Assembly (NCBI RefSeq): GCF_000520595.1
Contig: NZ_AZSC01000281.1
Location: 1-33,344 of the forward strand
From: Arthrobacter sp. H5
GTDB taxonomy: Bacteria; Actinomycetota; Actinomycetes; Actinomycetales; Micrococcaceae
Reading direction: 5' to 3'
DNA length: 33,344 nucleotides
Every line of letters begins with the position of its first letter. The stretch's first letter is position 1. The notes beneath the pieces were generated by a model. That model did not search any database. It saw nothing but the letters and a program-made list of their open reading frames with translations, and was not told where the DNA came from. A program made the translations under genes and the position numbers. Below are positions 15,819 to 24,158 of the stretch, piece by piece.

Positions 15819-16118
15819 CTAGTCGGTGGGTGATTCGATCTGGTCAAACGCTGCAGAGAGTTCATCAGCTGCGGGAAGGGCGTCCCGTTCCTTGGCTGGC
15901 AACGTTTCGTACGTGTAGGTGGATACCGCCATGGGTGAATCCGCCCGGCCCAGCGCGTAACGGACAGTGTGTTCGTTCTTGCTACCGCAGATCAGGATGC
16001 CCACGGTCTCCCCGTGAACGGGAAGTTTGAGCTTGTCATCGACCAAAGCGACGTAGAAGTTCAGCTTCCCTGCGTACTCGGGCTGGAACTTCCCGGTCTT
16101 GAGTTCAATGACGTAGTA
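15819..16118 (-). pseudogene. YhcG/DUF1016 nuclease C-terminal fragment (diverged copy)
   Basis: The fragment matches the last 100 or so residues of the intact gene at 18683-19732: YYVIELKTGKFQPEYAGKLN through AAFDQIE, with a few changes such as GRADSPMAVS against GRSDSPMAIS. At DNA level it is similar but clearly diverged, mostly at third codon positions, so it is not a recent duplication. Homology ends abruptly at about 16118. The ExK pair is retained, but the DUF1016 N-terminal domain and the catalytic aspartate strand are gone. Confidence 0.85.
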
Positions 16119-16277
16119 GCCCGTTGACCGCACTAACTAGGGCCATGAGCTCATAAAATGTCGGTGGTCTTTGACAGGCTGAGGCATGAGGCGGAAAAGA
16201 TCATGACCAGTGCAGTATTTGGTGATTGATCCCAACCGGGCGCAGCAACGTACTGAGCCGGCCGGGTCCGGATATGG

Positions 16278-16314
16278 GTGTGGCACCCGCCCCGGGTTGG
16301 GATGGGTGCCACAC
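16278..16314 (-). terminator. Hairpin downstream of secreted Asp/Ser-rich protein gene
   Basis: GTGTGGCACCC (16278-16288) pairs perfectly with GGGTGCCACAC (16304-16314) around a 15-base loop. It lies 20 bases after the stop of the minus-strand gene at 16334. No strong U-tract follows, which is common for actinobacterial terminators. Confidence 0.65.
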
Positions 16315-16333
16315 TTGATTCTTGAGGGTTTGG

Positions 16334-16750
16334 CTAGAGCAGTCCGCCCAGCAGGCCCTCATTGTCGTTGCCACCATCGGTGCTGCTGACATTGGTGCTC
16401 TCGGCCGAGGCGTCAGCGTCGGCGTTGCTGTCCACATCAGGGTTGGCCTCAACATCAGCGTCGTTACCGCTGAGGACGCCGTTCAGGCTGTCGGACACAT
16501 CGGCGTCGATTCCGCTGAGCACGTTGTTGTTGCTCGCGACATCGCCGGTGTCGACCACATCGTTGAGGATGTTGCCCACCGACAGGTTGCCGCTGTCGTC
16601 TATGCGGTTATCGGAGACCTCGCTGGTGACCCCGTCCACATTGGTGTTGGTGGAGTCTGCGGTGCTGGCGCTGGCCATGCCTGCGCCTCCGACGATCATG
16701 ACACCGCTGATGGCGCTGACGGCCAAGGACTTGGTGAAGATGTTCTGCAT
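16334..16750 (-). CDS. Secreted Asp/Ser/Asn-rich low-complexity protein
   Basis: Protein of 138 residues with an N-terminal signal peptide: MQNIFTKSLAVSAIS, a hydrophobic core with GVMIVGGAGM, and ASAS at about 26-29 as the likely cleavage site. The mature part is strongly acidic and repetitive, rich in Asp, Asn, Ser, Val and Ala, with loosely repeated DVxDS, NNVLSGIDADV and GVLSGNDADVEAN units, ending in EGLLGGLL. ATG 16750 is chosen because GGAGG lies nearby; the ATG eight codons earlier lacks a site. A perfect hairpin follows the gene. The composition suggests an extracytoplasmic disordered or calcium-binding protein, but no family is recognised. Confidence 0.78.
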   Translation of the reverse strand: MQNIFTKSLAVSAISGVMIVGGAGMASASTADSTNTNVDGVTSEVSDNRIDDSGNLSVGNILNDVVDTGDVASNNNVLSGIDADVSDSLNGVLSGNDADVEANPDVDSNADADASAESTNVSSTDGGNDNEGLLGGLL

Positions 16751-17102
16751 AATGTTGCCTCCATATATTTCCATTGGGAATGGCGGACATTAGTGCTTCG
16801 GGACGCGGCCCGTTACCGGATTGGTGTGAATTTGAGATTTTTTCCTGACCTCCGCGGCTGCCCATGAAACCGGCCATGCACGAGCCGGTCAGGTGCTTCA
16901 AAAATACGCTCACCCGACTCCACCGAAGGTGCAGCCGGAATTTTGGCCATCATCGGTTTTGCCTTCCTGTCGGAGGCCGCGAAGTCGACGGCCGGACATC
17001 GGCGGGGCAAAGGCCGTGCCATCCTTCTCCGGCGTAATGGCGTTTTTGCTGTTAGGGCCCGTGAGGCGTGGGGCGGCCCTGCGCCGGTGCCGCGGGCGCA
17101 GG
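16751..17102 (-). other. Gap with a possible 46-residue ORF
   Basis: The only candidate gene is a minus-strand frame from ATG 16953 to 16813 encoding a small basic protein (starts MMAKIPAAPSVESGERIF), with AGGAAGG upstream. It lacks recognisable homology, so it is listed as a possibility only. The promoter of the secreted protein gene must lie at about 16770-16830, where an AT-rich tract occurs. Confidence 0.3.
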
Positions 17103-17567
17103 TTATGCCTGGGAAACCGTTGCAGCCAGGTTCTCCAGTGAGGATTCGAGATCCTCCTGAGGGACCGCGGGAAAGGAGACCTTTTTGAGTACGTCCTTGT
17201 CCGTGACGCCGCTCCAGTCGTAGGTGACCGAAACATCCGTGGAATCAGGCCCCTTAGGGGTAAGTTCCCAGACCCACTGCCAGCCGGGAGGCTCCTCGCC
17301 TTGGACCGCCGTTTGCCAGGCCAGCAGCTTATTCTCGTCAAAACCTGTGACGTGGTTTTCGGTCTTGTATTCCCCGCCCATTTTTTCCCACTGCATGTTC
17401 ATGGTGAAAACCTGCCCGACCCCGGAGATGCGATCGGTTTTTTCGTCGGACTGAACCATGCCCGAGCCATCGAGCTGAGCGTGCCGTTCCGGATTGGAGA
17501 GCACCTCAAAAATCACGTCCGCTGACGCGTCGATGTTTCTCGTGGCGGTAATTTTTCCCTCTGTCAT
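17103..17567 (-). CDS. SRPBCC-family protein (polyketide cyclase/dehydrase-like)
   Basis: Protein of 154 residues with the START/Bet v1-like fold signature: ITATRNIDASADVIFEVLSNPERHAQLDGSG at the N-terminus, then a beta sheet (VFTMNMQWEKMGGEY, NHVTGFDENKLLAWQT) and a tryptophan-rich WQWVWELTPKG strand ending in a long C-terminal helix. Such proteins bind small hydrophobic ligands in a deep cavity; the ligand here is unknown. ATG 17567 has GGAG six bases upstream. Full length for the family. It stands alone, with gaps on both sides. Confidence 0.88.
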   Translation of the reverse strand: MTEGKITATRNIDASADVIFEVLSNPERHAQLDGSGMVQSDEKTDRISGVGQVFTMNMQWEKMGGEYKTENHVTGFDENKLLAWQTAVQGEEPPGWQWVWELTPKGPDSTDVSVTYDWSGVTDKDVLKKVSFPAVPQEDLESSLENLAATVSQA

Positions 17568-18228
17568 GTCTGCTCCTGACCGTAGTTGGGTTTAGCGCGT
17601 TAGAGACACTGGGCAACGAGCGTGTAGATCGCTGAGCTGTCCGGCAACAAAGCCGGGGGAGCCTTTTGCGATCATGTCGTTCACGCTGCAACGTTCACCA
17701 GGGAAGGGCCCGCTTTGATCCTTTCCCTGACGGTGGTGGCGTTGCAGGGGGTTTGTAATTGTGCCAAGTCTCTGGCGCCCGTTGATGTTCAGGTCGACAG
17801 CGTTTCTACCGCGGGGGGGGGTGTGCGCCGTCGAGCGGACCATAAAGCAAGCATACGTACTAGTGCTTATGGATGCCAAACGCGTTCCACGCGAGGGCTA
17901 CAGCGTGCGTCTCGGGGGCCCGGACCCGTTGTCATTCGAGGCGCCGCACTGACATAAGCGGCCCGTTACCGCTATTCGTGATTTTCAAAACCCCCGCAGG
18001 CGCCATTGCCATCATCGGCCATTGGTCCGGCCACTGGCGTTATCCGCGGGCGAAGCACTACAGTGTAAGCATACTTGGTATATGTTTTGCCTGCGCATCA
18101 CATACAGATGCACGCACAATGGTCTGTCGTGGAGAGTCCGGTTCGATGCCACGCAAAGACCGGGCAAGATCCGGCCAATTCTCCAGGCTCCCGTTCAGAT
18201 CCGTACATCAAACAGGGAAGGAAGCACT
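17568..18228. other. Long gap with no convincing gene
   Basis: About 660 bases. A minus-strand frame at 17592-17843 is open but has no ribosome site or recognisable protein, so I do not call it. A run of nine G (from about 17813) and palindromic AAGCATAC-containing sites at 17841-17871 and 18063-18084 are the only notable structures. The right end must contain the promoter of the small acidic protein gene. Confidence 0.45.
17841..17871. promoter_or_regulatory. Palindromic AAGCATAC-containing site
   Basis: CATAAAGCA at 17841-17849 is mirrored by TGCTTATG at 17864-17871 (one extra base), around AGCATACGTACTAG. AAGCATAC recurs at 18067-18074 within GTAAGCATACTTGG, 155 bases before the gene at 18229. 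The recurrence suggests a promoter or regulator site. Which protein binds is unknown. Confidence 0.35.
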
Positions 18229-18501
18229 GTGAACACCAACAAGCACCGGACACCGTCTGAAAGTAACAGCCATGACAGTGCCGGCCAGGCTTCAGGCCCA
18301 AAGTCAGCCGGCCCCAAAATGCCCGAATCCGATGGTAAGGAAAGCTTCGATGAAGCCGTCACCGAACATCTCAACCAGGAAGACAGCGGCCAGGCAGCTG
18401 AAGAAACGCCCGGGGGAGAGGCGGAGGGCAAGAGAAACAGTCAACCGGCCCTGGAGGAACAGATTGAAGACGGAAATCCAGCGATAACGGACAATGAATG
18501 A
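18229..18501 (+). CDS. Small acidic, disordered hypothetical protein
   Basis: Protein of 90 residues starting at GTG 18229, with GGGAAGGAAG upstream. It is highly hydrophilic, rich in Glu, Asp, Ser, Gly, Pro and Gln, with no hydrophobic core (for example KESFDEAVTEHLNQEDSGQ). It probably is intrinsically disordered and cytoplasmic. Small proteins of this sort are frequent in Micrococcaceae stress regions, but I recognise no family. The open frame before the GTG is non-coding in character. Confidence 0.6.
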   Translation: MNTNKHRTPSESNSHDSAGQASGPKSAGPKMPESDGKESFDEAVTEHLNQEDSGQAAEETPGGEAEGKRNSQPALEEQIEDGNPAITDNE

Positions 18502-18682
18502 TGGCGTCCGGCGTATCCGAGTTGCAGCGGAACGCGTGGAAGTTCCGGCCCGGGGCGGGGGATAGTCCCGCGCTGGTTCGACGGTGACAGTGGGCTCACC
18601 GGGGGCAGGAAGCCGGGCTTTACATAGGCGCAAATTATCGGTGGTGGGCATCTGACCGAAACAGGGTCAGCGGGTCCAATTT

Positions 18683-19732
18683 TTACTCTGCTGGATCTGT
18701 GGGTGGTTCAATTTGGTCGAAGGCGGCGGAGAGTTCATCCGCGGCGGGAAGGGCGTCCCTTTCCTTGGCCGGCAGAGTCTCATAGGTGTAGGTGGATATC
18801 GCCATGGGCGAGTCAGACCGGCCCAGCGCGTAGCGGACTGTGTGTTCGTTTTTGCTGCCGCAAATCAGGATCCCCACGGTTTCACCGTGAACGGGAAGTT
18901 TGAGCTTGTCATCTACCAAGGCGACGTAGAAGTTCAGTTTGCCGGCGTATTCGGGCTGGAACTTCCCGGTCTTGAGTTCAATGACGTAGTACCGCAACTG
19001 CTGGACATGGAAGAACAGCAAATCGATGTAGAAATCGTCCCCGCCGACGTCGAAATGAACCTGCCGACCAACGAAGGCGAAACCCGGGCCCAGTTCACGC
19101 AGCGTCTCAACGATCTTTTCCGTCAACGCCTTCTCGAGGTCCCTTTCGGCGACCTCGCCGGACAGGCCCAGGAACTCGAAGGCGTACGGGTCCTTGGCGA
19201 CCTGTTGCGCCAGTTCGGAATCGGGTGCCGAAAGCTGGCGGGTGAAGTTCGACGGCGCCGCACCGGTGCGCTCCATCGATTTGTTCATAATCATGTTCAT
19301 CAGCACATTGCGCGACCAGCCGTACTCCACCGCGGCTCCGGCGTACCAGTTACGGGTTTCGGGATGGTCGAGCTTGTCAATCAGGACCATGATGTGGCCC
19401 CAAGGCAATTTCCCAGCAGGTTGCTGGGAAATTGGTTCGGAGTTCTGCCAGGCGGCGGCGAAGGCGCGCATGTACTGCAAATTGCTCGGGGAGAGACCTT
19501 TCATCTCGGGGAACTCCGCACGCAGGTCAGCGGCCAACTGCTTGACAACGCCTGTTCCCCATCCCTGGCGGTCCTGCTGGGTGAGGATTTCGCTCCCGAT
19601 GTTCCAGTACAACTCGATCAGCTGGGTGTTGACGGTGCGCTGGGCTTGGATCCTGGCATCACGGACCCGGCGCTTCAGGGAATCGAGAGTCTGGGCATAA
19701 CCATCGGGAAGAACAAGATCGGCACGAACCAT
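18683..19732 (-). CDS. YhcG-type PD-(D/E)XK nuclease (DUF1016)
   Basis: Protein of 349 residues with two domains. The DUF1016 N-terminal helical domain (about 10-165) shows ARIQAQRTVNTQLIELYWNIG, GWGTGVVKQLAADL, FPEMKGLSPSNLQYMRAFA and LPWGHIMVLID. The C-terminal PD-(D/E)XK domain has Asp237 in FYIDLLFFH and Glu252/Lys254 in VIELKTG, so the catalytic set is intact. ATG 19732 matches usual family starts; ATG 19741 is possible. YhcG-family nucleases are found in mobile and defence loci. Here it lies beside an endonuclease-methyltransferase, and a decayed copy of its 3' end exists at 15819-16118. Confidence 0.92.
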   Translation of the reverse strand: MVRADLVLPDGYAQTLDSLKRRVRDARIQAQRTVNTQLIELYWNIGSEILTQQDRQGWGTGVVKQLAADLRAEFPEMKGLSPSNLQYMRAFAAAWQNSEPISQQPAGKLPWGHIMVLIDKLDHPETRNWYAGAAVEYGWSRNVLMNMIMNKSMERTGAAPSNFTRQLSAPDSELAQQVAKDPYAFEFLGLSGEVAERDLEKALTEKIVETLRELGPGFAFVGRQVHFDVGGDDFYIDLLFFHVQQLRYYVIELKTGKFQPEYAGKLNFYVALVDDKLKLPVHGETVGILICGSKNEHTVRYALGRSDSPMAISTYTYETLPAKERDALPAADELSAAFDQIEPPTDPAE

Positions 19733-19963
19733 GGCACCCATTCTTCCGGTGCGCGCCGCTTCCCGACGAATCCGCCCCGACAAGACAGCTTTCTTCTAAA
19801 CGACTGCCCGTCGTCCTCAATCGCGCCGGATGCACTCCCCGGGCACCGAACAGCAGTCCAGCCGGGCTGACGTAACGCGACGTTATCGGGCGTTTAACGT
19901 GGACGATTTCTGACGGATATCGGCCGATCGGCCCTCATCCTCACTGGCAGTGATCCGCCAGCA

Positions 19964-22900
19964 CTACTCGAACTCCTCCGCTATGACGACGGGCAGTACG
20001 CGATCAACGGCAGCTTCAATTTCGTTGAAGACGCCATTGAACTTCAGTGCTTGATCAATGAGCCGTCGGGCAATCTGGAATGTACGTGCTTCCGATACGT
20101 CGACGGTTTCTGCTACCAACATTGCCATTTCGGCAAGAGCGGCCAGAGCCGTGTGGTCTGGGTTGGTGGGTGAGTAGGCAGGGAATGGGACATGGAAGAC
20201 ATACTTGTCAAAGTGTCGAGCACCGAAGAGCCCGAGGGTTTGAAGGGGACGCACCCGGTCGAGGAGGACCGTTGAGTTGAGGATCGCGGTGAGGTAATGA
20301 GCTTCCTGAATGGAGTTGGTGGCCGCCCAGTACAGCGAGTGATCGATAATGGCGCGAGGATCAGTCACAATTGCTGCTGTGAGGCGGTTTCCTGACTTCG
20401 GGTAGACAACGCGCGCGGAGTGAGCCGTTTCGAGTTGGGCAGTTAGCTGGCCGTGGAAGTCGATTCGGTCGCACAGATATCCTGACCCCGGTTTGGCGTT
20501 GGCAGCCCACTGCGTCTCCGCTTTGCCCCACCAGGACTCTATATCTGGCAGTGCTGCGATAGCTGACCGGTTGAGCAGTGTCTCATCTTTAATAGGGAGC
20601 ACAGCTTTGAGCGGTTCGAGCAGTCGGTAGGGCACAGCATGCTCGCCAAGGTACGTGGGGTGGACGTACTCCTCGCGTACGGTTGCCTCGCCGTCTGGGA
20701 GGTCCTTCCAAGGTTTTTTGTCGAGGTTGCCTCGTCTGGATCGAAGGGCAACGCGGCCGGCGCCGGCTCCCAACGGGCCGGAATTTACTATCTCGACGCA
20801 TACCAGCATTCGCGGCAGCACAAGGGCGCCCTGACGAAACTTGTGGGCATACGGGGAGATAGGTGCCGGGTCATCAGGGTCATGTTGTGTGATAGATCCG
20901 TTTTCTGTCCTAGTTCGCGCCGCGATCTGTTCCCATGTTTGAGCTGGATTGGTGAAGCGCCCGATCCAATTGATGGTCTGAGAGGGCAGCGCTGCACCAT
21001 TGGTGTCATTTCGTTGGCCAAAGATGACACAGGAAGTGGCGGGGAATCCGGTCCGGATCTGAATAAGTTCCCATGCTTGGTCGAACTGTACAGCGAGGCC
21101 TGCGGTCGCCCGGGTGCCTCTCTCCCACTGGCCGGTTCTGAATCCGTGGTGGGGTCTGCGGGAGAGTGTGCCATGTGGCATGACATACGCGAATCTGCCG
21201 TTGGGTTTTAGGTAGAGTTCCACGGCCCGGGTGACGAAGAGAGTCGAGAGGTCGCGGGCAGATGCTCCGAGGGATCCCGAAAGCAGATTGCGCTCCTTCG
21301 CCAGGTACTTGTACCGGTTCTGCATGGACTGAGGCATCTTGCTGTACCTCAGCCAGGGCGGGTTGCCGACGAGCAGGTCGACCCTGTTTTCCTGCATGGA
21401 GAGCCACAGAGGGCGGATCAAGTTCCGGACATAGTAACCCCAGATGTGGTTGCGCCCATTGAGGTGAAGCTGCCGCAGCGTCGTAAACGTTGCCCTCAGT
21501 GTTTCCTTGTCTTCTTCAGGGACGCTGTGGCGGGTAAGGATCGGGTCAACGAGGCTCCGCACGTAGCTGGTGGTGCTCTGAGACTGCCGGCGCCGCATCT
21601 GTTGGCTGGGAGTGCGCTCTCCTTCAGCTGAACGCAGGACGGTGTCCGCCATTTCAGAAACCAGCCGGTCAAAGACCTGTGCGTCCTTGAGTACCGATGC
21701 GGGAAAAATAAGGTCATCACCAAAGAGCAGACCTCCGCCAGCGGACAGGATCTCGTCACCCGTGGTGGGAATGGTGATGGCATCCTCGCGGGAGAGGAGA
21801 TTGCGTTGTTGCTCCCACTGCAGCGAATCCCCCAAATAGACTGGCACCCCTATCTCACCGCGATCGGGGTGCTGCAACCGCTCCCGGCCGATCGCCAGCA
21901 GGTACGTGACACGGGCCAAAGTGACAGCCACGGGATGGATGTCCATGCCATAAACGTGCCGAACGACGTCCTCGACTGCTCGCCCCGGACTTACTCCGCC
22001 GCTTTCGGCAGCCTCCAGATAGCGGCGAACCGCGTGAAAGACAAACGTTCCAGAGCCCGCGCTGGCATCCATCACCGTTGTCTCAAGCGGATTCGTGTAC
22101 TCGGCATCGATGACACGGTCTGCGAGCCAGTCCGGCGTGTAGTACTCTCCTAGGGCTTCCCTGGTTTCCTGCGAGATGACCGACTCATAGAGGTGTTTCA
22201 ACACATCGTGCTCAACCGCCGACCAGTCGAACTTCCCGATTCGTGCTGTGAGTGAACGAACGAAGGCAGCGCCGCCCTCAATTTCCAGCGGCCAGTCGAA
22301 AAAGTCGGCTTCGACGACTCCATGAATCTGTGAACGCGAGAACAGGGTTCCTTCTGCCATTTCTCGTGGCGGCACAGCAGCCTCGTCCGATAGATCGAAC
22401 CCGACCACCGCGTGCGCAATTGCCTCTGCGGAAAGGACCAGGAGTGTGTGGTCCAAGAAGAGATGCTCTGCATTCTGGAAAGCCTCGCCGAAGGCGGTGC
22501 GGAGAAGTTTGCTCCACAGCTCCCGTTTGAGGACCACAGTCGGGTTATCCCTGCCAGCTTGGAGCAGTGCTTTCAGGGTGGCATGGTCAGCATGATGGGC
22601 CGGAGACGTTGCGCCCAGGCGAGCCTCTATCTCCTCCGGCGTCGGACGAATCCGCTCAGCCGTGGCTAATACCGAACCCAGCCAGATTCTTAGTGAGCTG
22701 GCATCGGCGCCGTTTCTGAGCGTGAAGGTTGGTCCCGCTTTGACGATCGCCTCTGAATCGTCGGTCGAGGGGACGTACAGCATCCATTCCGCGCCATCGG
22801 TGAGAACACCGAGGTAACGGGTGCCGGTTTGTGCGCAGCGCGTGCTCACATAGCGTCCCAGCTGGCCTTCAGCCACAGCAAGCGTGTTTCCCGCCCGGAG

Positions 22901-23128
22901 GTTCTTTTTGACCTCGATGACAGCAGTGCCAGCTTCGATGTCGATGCGGTTGCGGCTTCCGTCACGCAGCTGCGACTCCATGTCCACCGATACGGGATCC
23001 TCAGTCAGATCGTTGGCGTCGAGATTGAGCTGGGCTTCGAGGATGAAGCTACGGATGTCCGCTTGTAGCGTCGCCTCACTTCGAGTCGCATCCCGTCGAG
23101 CAATCCGTGCTGCTAATTCCTCAAGCAT
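19964..23128 (-). CDS. Fused endonuclease-DNA methyltransferase (type IIG-like restriction-modification enzyme)
   Basis: Very large protein (about 1,054 residues from ATG 23128; 1,070 from TTG 23176). The N-terminal nuclease module has a PD-(D/E)XK-like core RIDIEAGTAVIEVKK, with Asp79, Glu88 and Lys90 counted from TTG. The adenine-N6 methyltransferase core has GEYYTPDWL, motif I DASAGSGTF (370-378), the VYGMDIHPVAVTLAR helix and motif IV NPPW (605-608). The C-terminal 400 residues should hold target recognition. I prefer ATG 23128 because GGGGAGGGC precedes it closely. One polypeptide would cut and methylate DNA, as in type IIG enzymes; relatives occur in phage-defence systems. It is divergent from the coiled-coil gene at 23383. 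Confidence 0.88.
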   Translation of the reverse strand: MLEELAARIARRDATRSEATLQADIRSFILEAQLNLDANDLTEDPVSVDMESQLRDGSRNRIDIEAGTAVIEVKKNLRAGNTLAVAEGQLGRYVSTRCAQTGTRYLGVLTDGAEWMLYVPSTDDSEAIVKAGPTFTLRNGADASSLRIWLGSVLATAERIRPTPEEIEARLGATSPAHHADHATLKALLQAGRDNPTVVLKRELWSKLLRTAFGEAFQNAEHLFLDHTLLVLSAEAIAHAVVGFDLSDEAAVPPREMAEGTLFSRSQIHGVVEADFFDWPLEIEGGAAFVRSLTARIGKFDWSAVEHDVLKHLYESVISQETREALGEYYTPDWLADRVIDAEYTNPLETTVMDASAGSGTFVFHAVRRYLEAAESGGVSPGRAVEDVVRHVYGMDIHPVAVTLARVTYLLAIGRERLQHPDRGEIGVPVYLGDSLQWEQQRNLLSREDAITIPTTGDEILSAGGGLLFGDDLIFPASVLKDAQVFDRLVSEMADTVLRSAEGERTPSQQMRRRQSQSTTSYVRSLVDPILTRHSVPEEDKETLRATFTTLRQLHLNGRNHIWGYYVRNLIRPLWLSMQENRVDLLVGNPPWLRYSKMPQSMQNRYKYLAKERNLLSGSLGASARDLSTLFVTRAVELYLKPNGRFAYVMPHGTLSRRPHHGFRTGQWERGTRATAGLAVQFDQAWELIQIRTGFPATSCVIFGQRNDTNGAALPSQTINWIGRFTNPAQTWEQIAARTRTENGSITQHDPDDPAPISPYAHKFRQGALVLPRMLVCVEIVNSGPLGAGAGRVALRSRRGNLDKKPWKDLPDGEATVREEYVHPTYLGEHAVPYRLLEPLKAVLPIKDETLLNRSAIAALPDIESWWGKAETQWAANAKPGSGYLCDRIDFHGQLTAQLETAHSARVVYPKSGNRLTAAIVTDPRAIIDHSLYWAATNSIQEAHYLTAILNSTVLLDRVRPLQTLGLFGARHFDKYVFHVPFPAYSPTNPDHTALAALAEMAMLVAETVDVSEARTFQIARRLIDQALKFNGVFNEIEAAVDRVLPVVIAEEFE

Positions 23129-23382
23129 TTGCCTGCCCTCCCCATTGATAGCCCCAGCGGGCAAATACTTGCTCAACTCTATGCTCTACCGACGACCGAG
23201 ATCCCACGGTAGGCCTAAATGGTCTTCAACAAGCTGCTATTAACGCTTGCCGAGCGAATCGCTAGCAGCACGATGCGGAAGAATGACGGCACGGATGGGG
23301 TCTATGTACCGCAACACCCTTACCTGATGGATGAACTACCCTTTATTCAACATCCGATGTAACTCGAAAGTGAGACTCAGGC

Positions 23383-23979
23383 ATGGATCCGCTGGTCGGA
23401 ACCCTCGTTGCACAGTTGGCATCCCTCGTAACCAAAAACACCGCGGCGGAGATTAGCACTCGCCTGAACGCGATCAGAGCAAACAAGGACCGAGGTGAGC
23501 AGTTCACCACGCTGTCGGAGACTATTAACGAGTTGCTAGAGGAACGCTCAGAGCTCGTGTCGATTGCGCAGAGCTTCAAGCAGGAGCTTACCTCTCAGCG
23601 AATCACTGAGAAGGAAATTGAGTACATCACCCAGGAGCTTATTCCGAAAGCTGAGGAGCTGTTTTCGCTCATGAGCGGCTCGGACGAAGATGAATCTGAG
23701 GAACGGAAAAAGGCTCAGGAGGCAGTGGAGATTCTAAAGACGCTTGTTTCGCCCGAGATGCTGACTGTGCTGCAGCTGGTTGGGTTCAATTTCAAAGCGG
23801 CAATTGGCGAACCTCTTACAGACCTTCTTGCAGCCACGATCAGAGCGAACGTATCCAAACGCGAATCGAATAACCAGGCGCAGTTACTCGCTATGAAGAA
23901 TGAAGTCCTGTTCAAAGAAATTGTTCTCGATGAAGCGGCTTACAACCGCTGGATGGTCCTAGCTGGCAACGCTCAGTAG
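23383..23979 (+). CDS. Coiled-coil hypothetical protein
   Basis: Protein of 198 residues, almost wholly helical. A hydrophobic N-terminal stretch (MDPLVGTLVAQLASLV) could be amphipathic rather than a true membrane segment. The centre (about 35-95) is heptad-like, rich in Glu, Lys, Leu and Gln (INELLEERSELVSIAQSFK, KEIEYITQELIPKAEELF), and an acidic DEDESEERKK linker follows. GC content is visibly lower than in the redox block. It is divergent from the restriction enzyme and convergent with the 663-residue HEPN-motif gene. Function unknown; a partner or immunity role for a neighbour is speculation. Confidence 0.72.
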   Translation: MDPLVGTLVAQLASLVTKNTAAEISTRLNAIRANKDRGEQFTTLSETINELLEERSELVSIAQSFKQELTSQRITEKEIEYITQELIPKAEELFSLMSGSDEDESEERKKAQEAVEILKTLVSPEMLTVLQLVGFNFKAAIGEPLTDLLAATIRANVSKRESNNQAQLLAMKNEVLFKEIVLDEAAYNRWMVLAGNAQ

Positions 23980-24158
23980 AGAAGCCCATCGGAACCCGAC
24001 AGGTTGACTGAAGCGCTGTTATCGGCGTGGCTGAGATGCAACGCGATAATCAACTGACCGCTAAGCCCTGCGGCCCTGCGTTGTCCGGTCCTGGTGCGCA
24101 GTCCTCGCCTGACACGCTAGAGACCATCAGTTGCTTGTTGTAGCCCACTACTGAGGGA

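Noticed and set aside
16334-16774. Start of the secreted protein at the earlier ATG 16774
   Set aside because: The eight extra residues would disturb the signal peptide, and the GGAGG site fits ATG 16750.
17592-17843. Minus-strand open frame in the 660-base gap as a gene
   Set aside because: No ribosome binding site and no recognisable protein features; its composition looks random.
18713-19870. 385-codon open frame on the plus strand opposite the YhcG nuclease
   Set aside because: An antisense shadow: the minus strand encodes the full conserved nuclease with catalytic residues, while the plus-strand translation resembles nothing.
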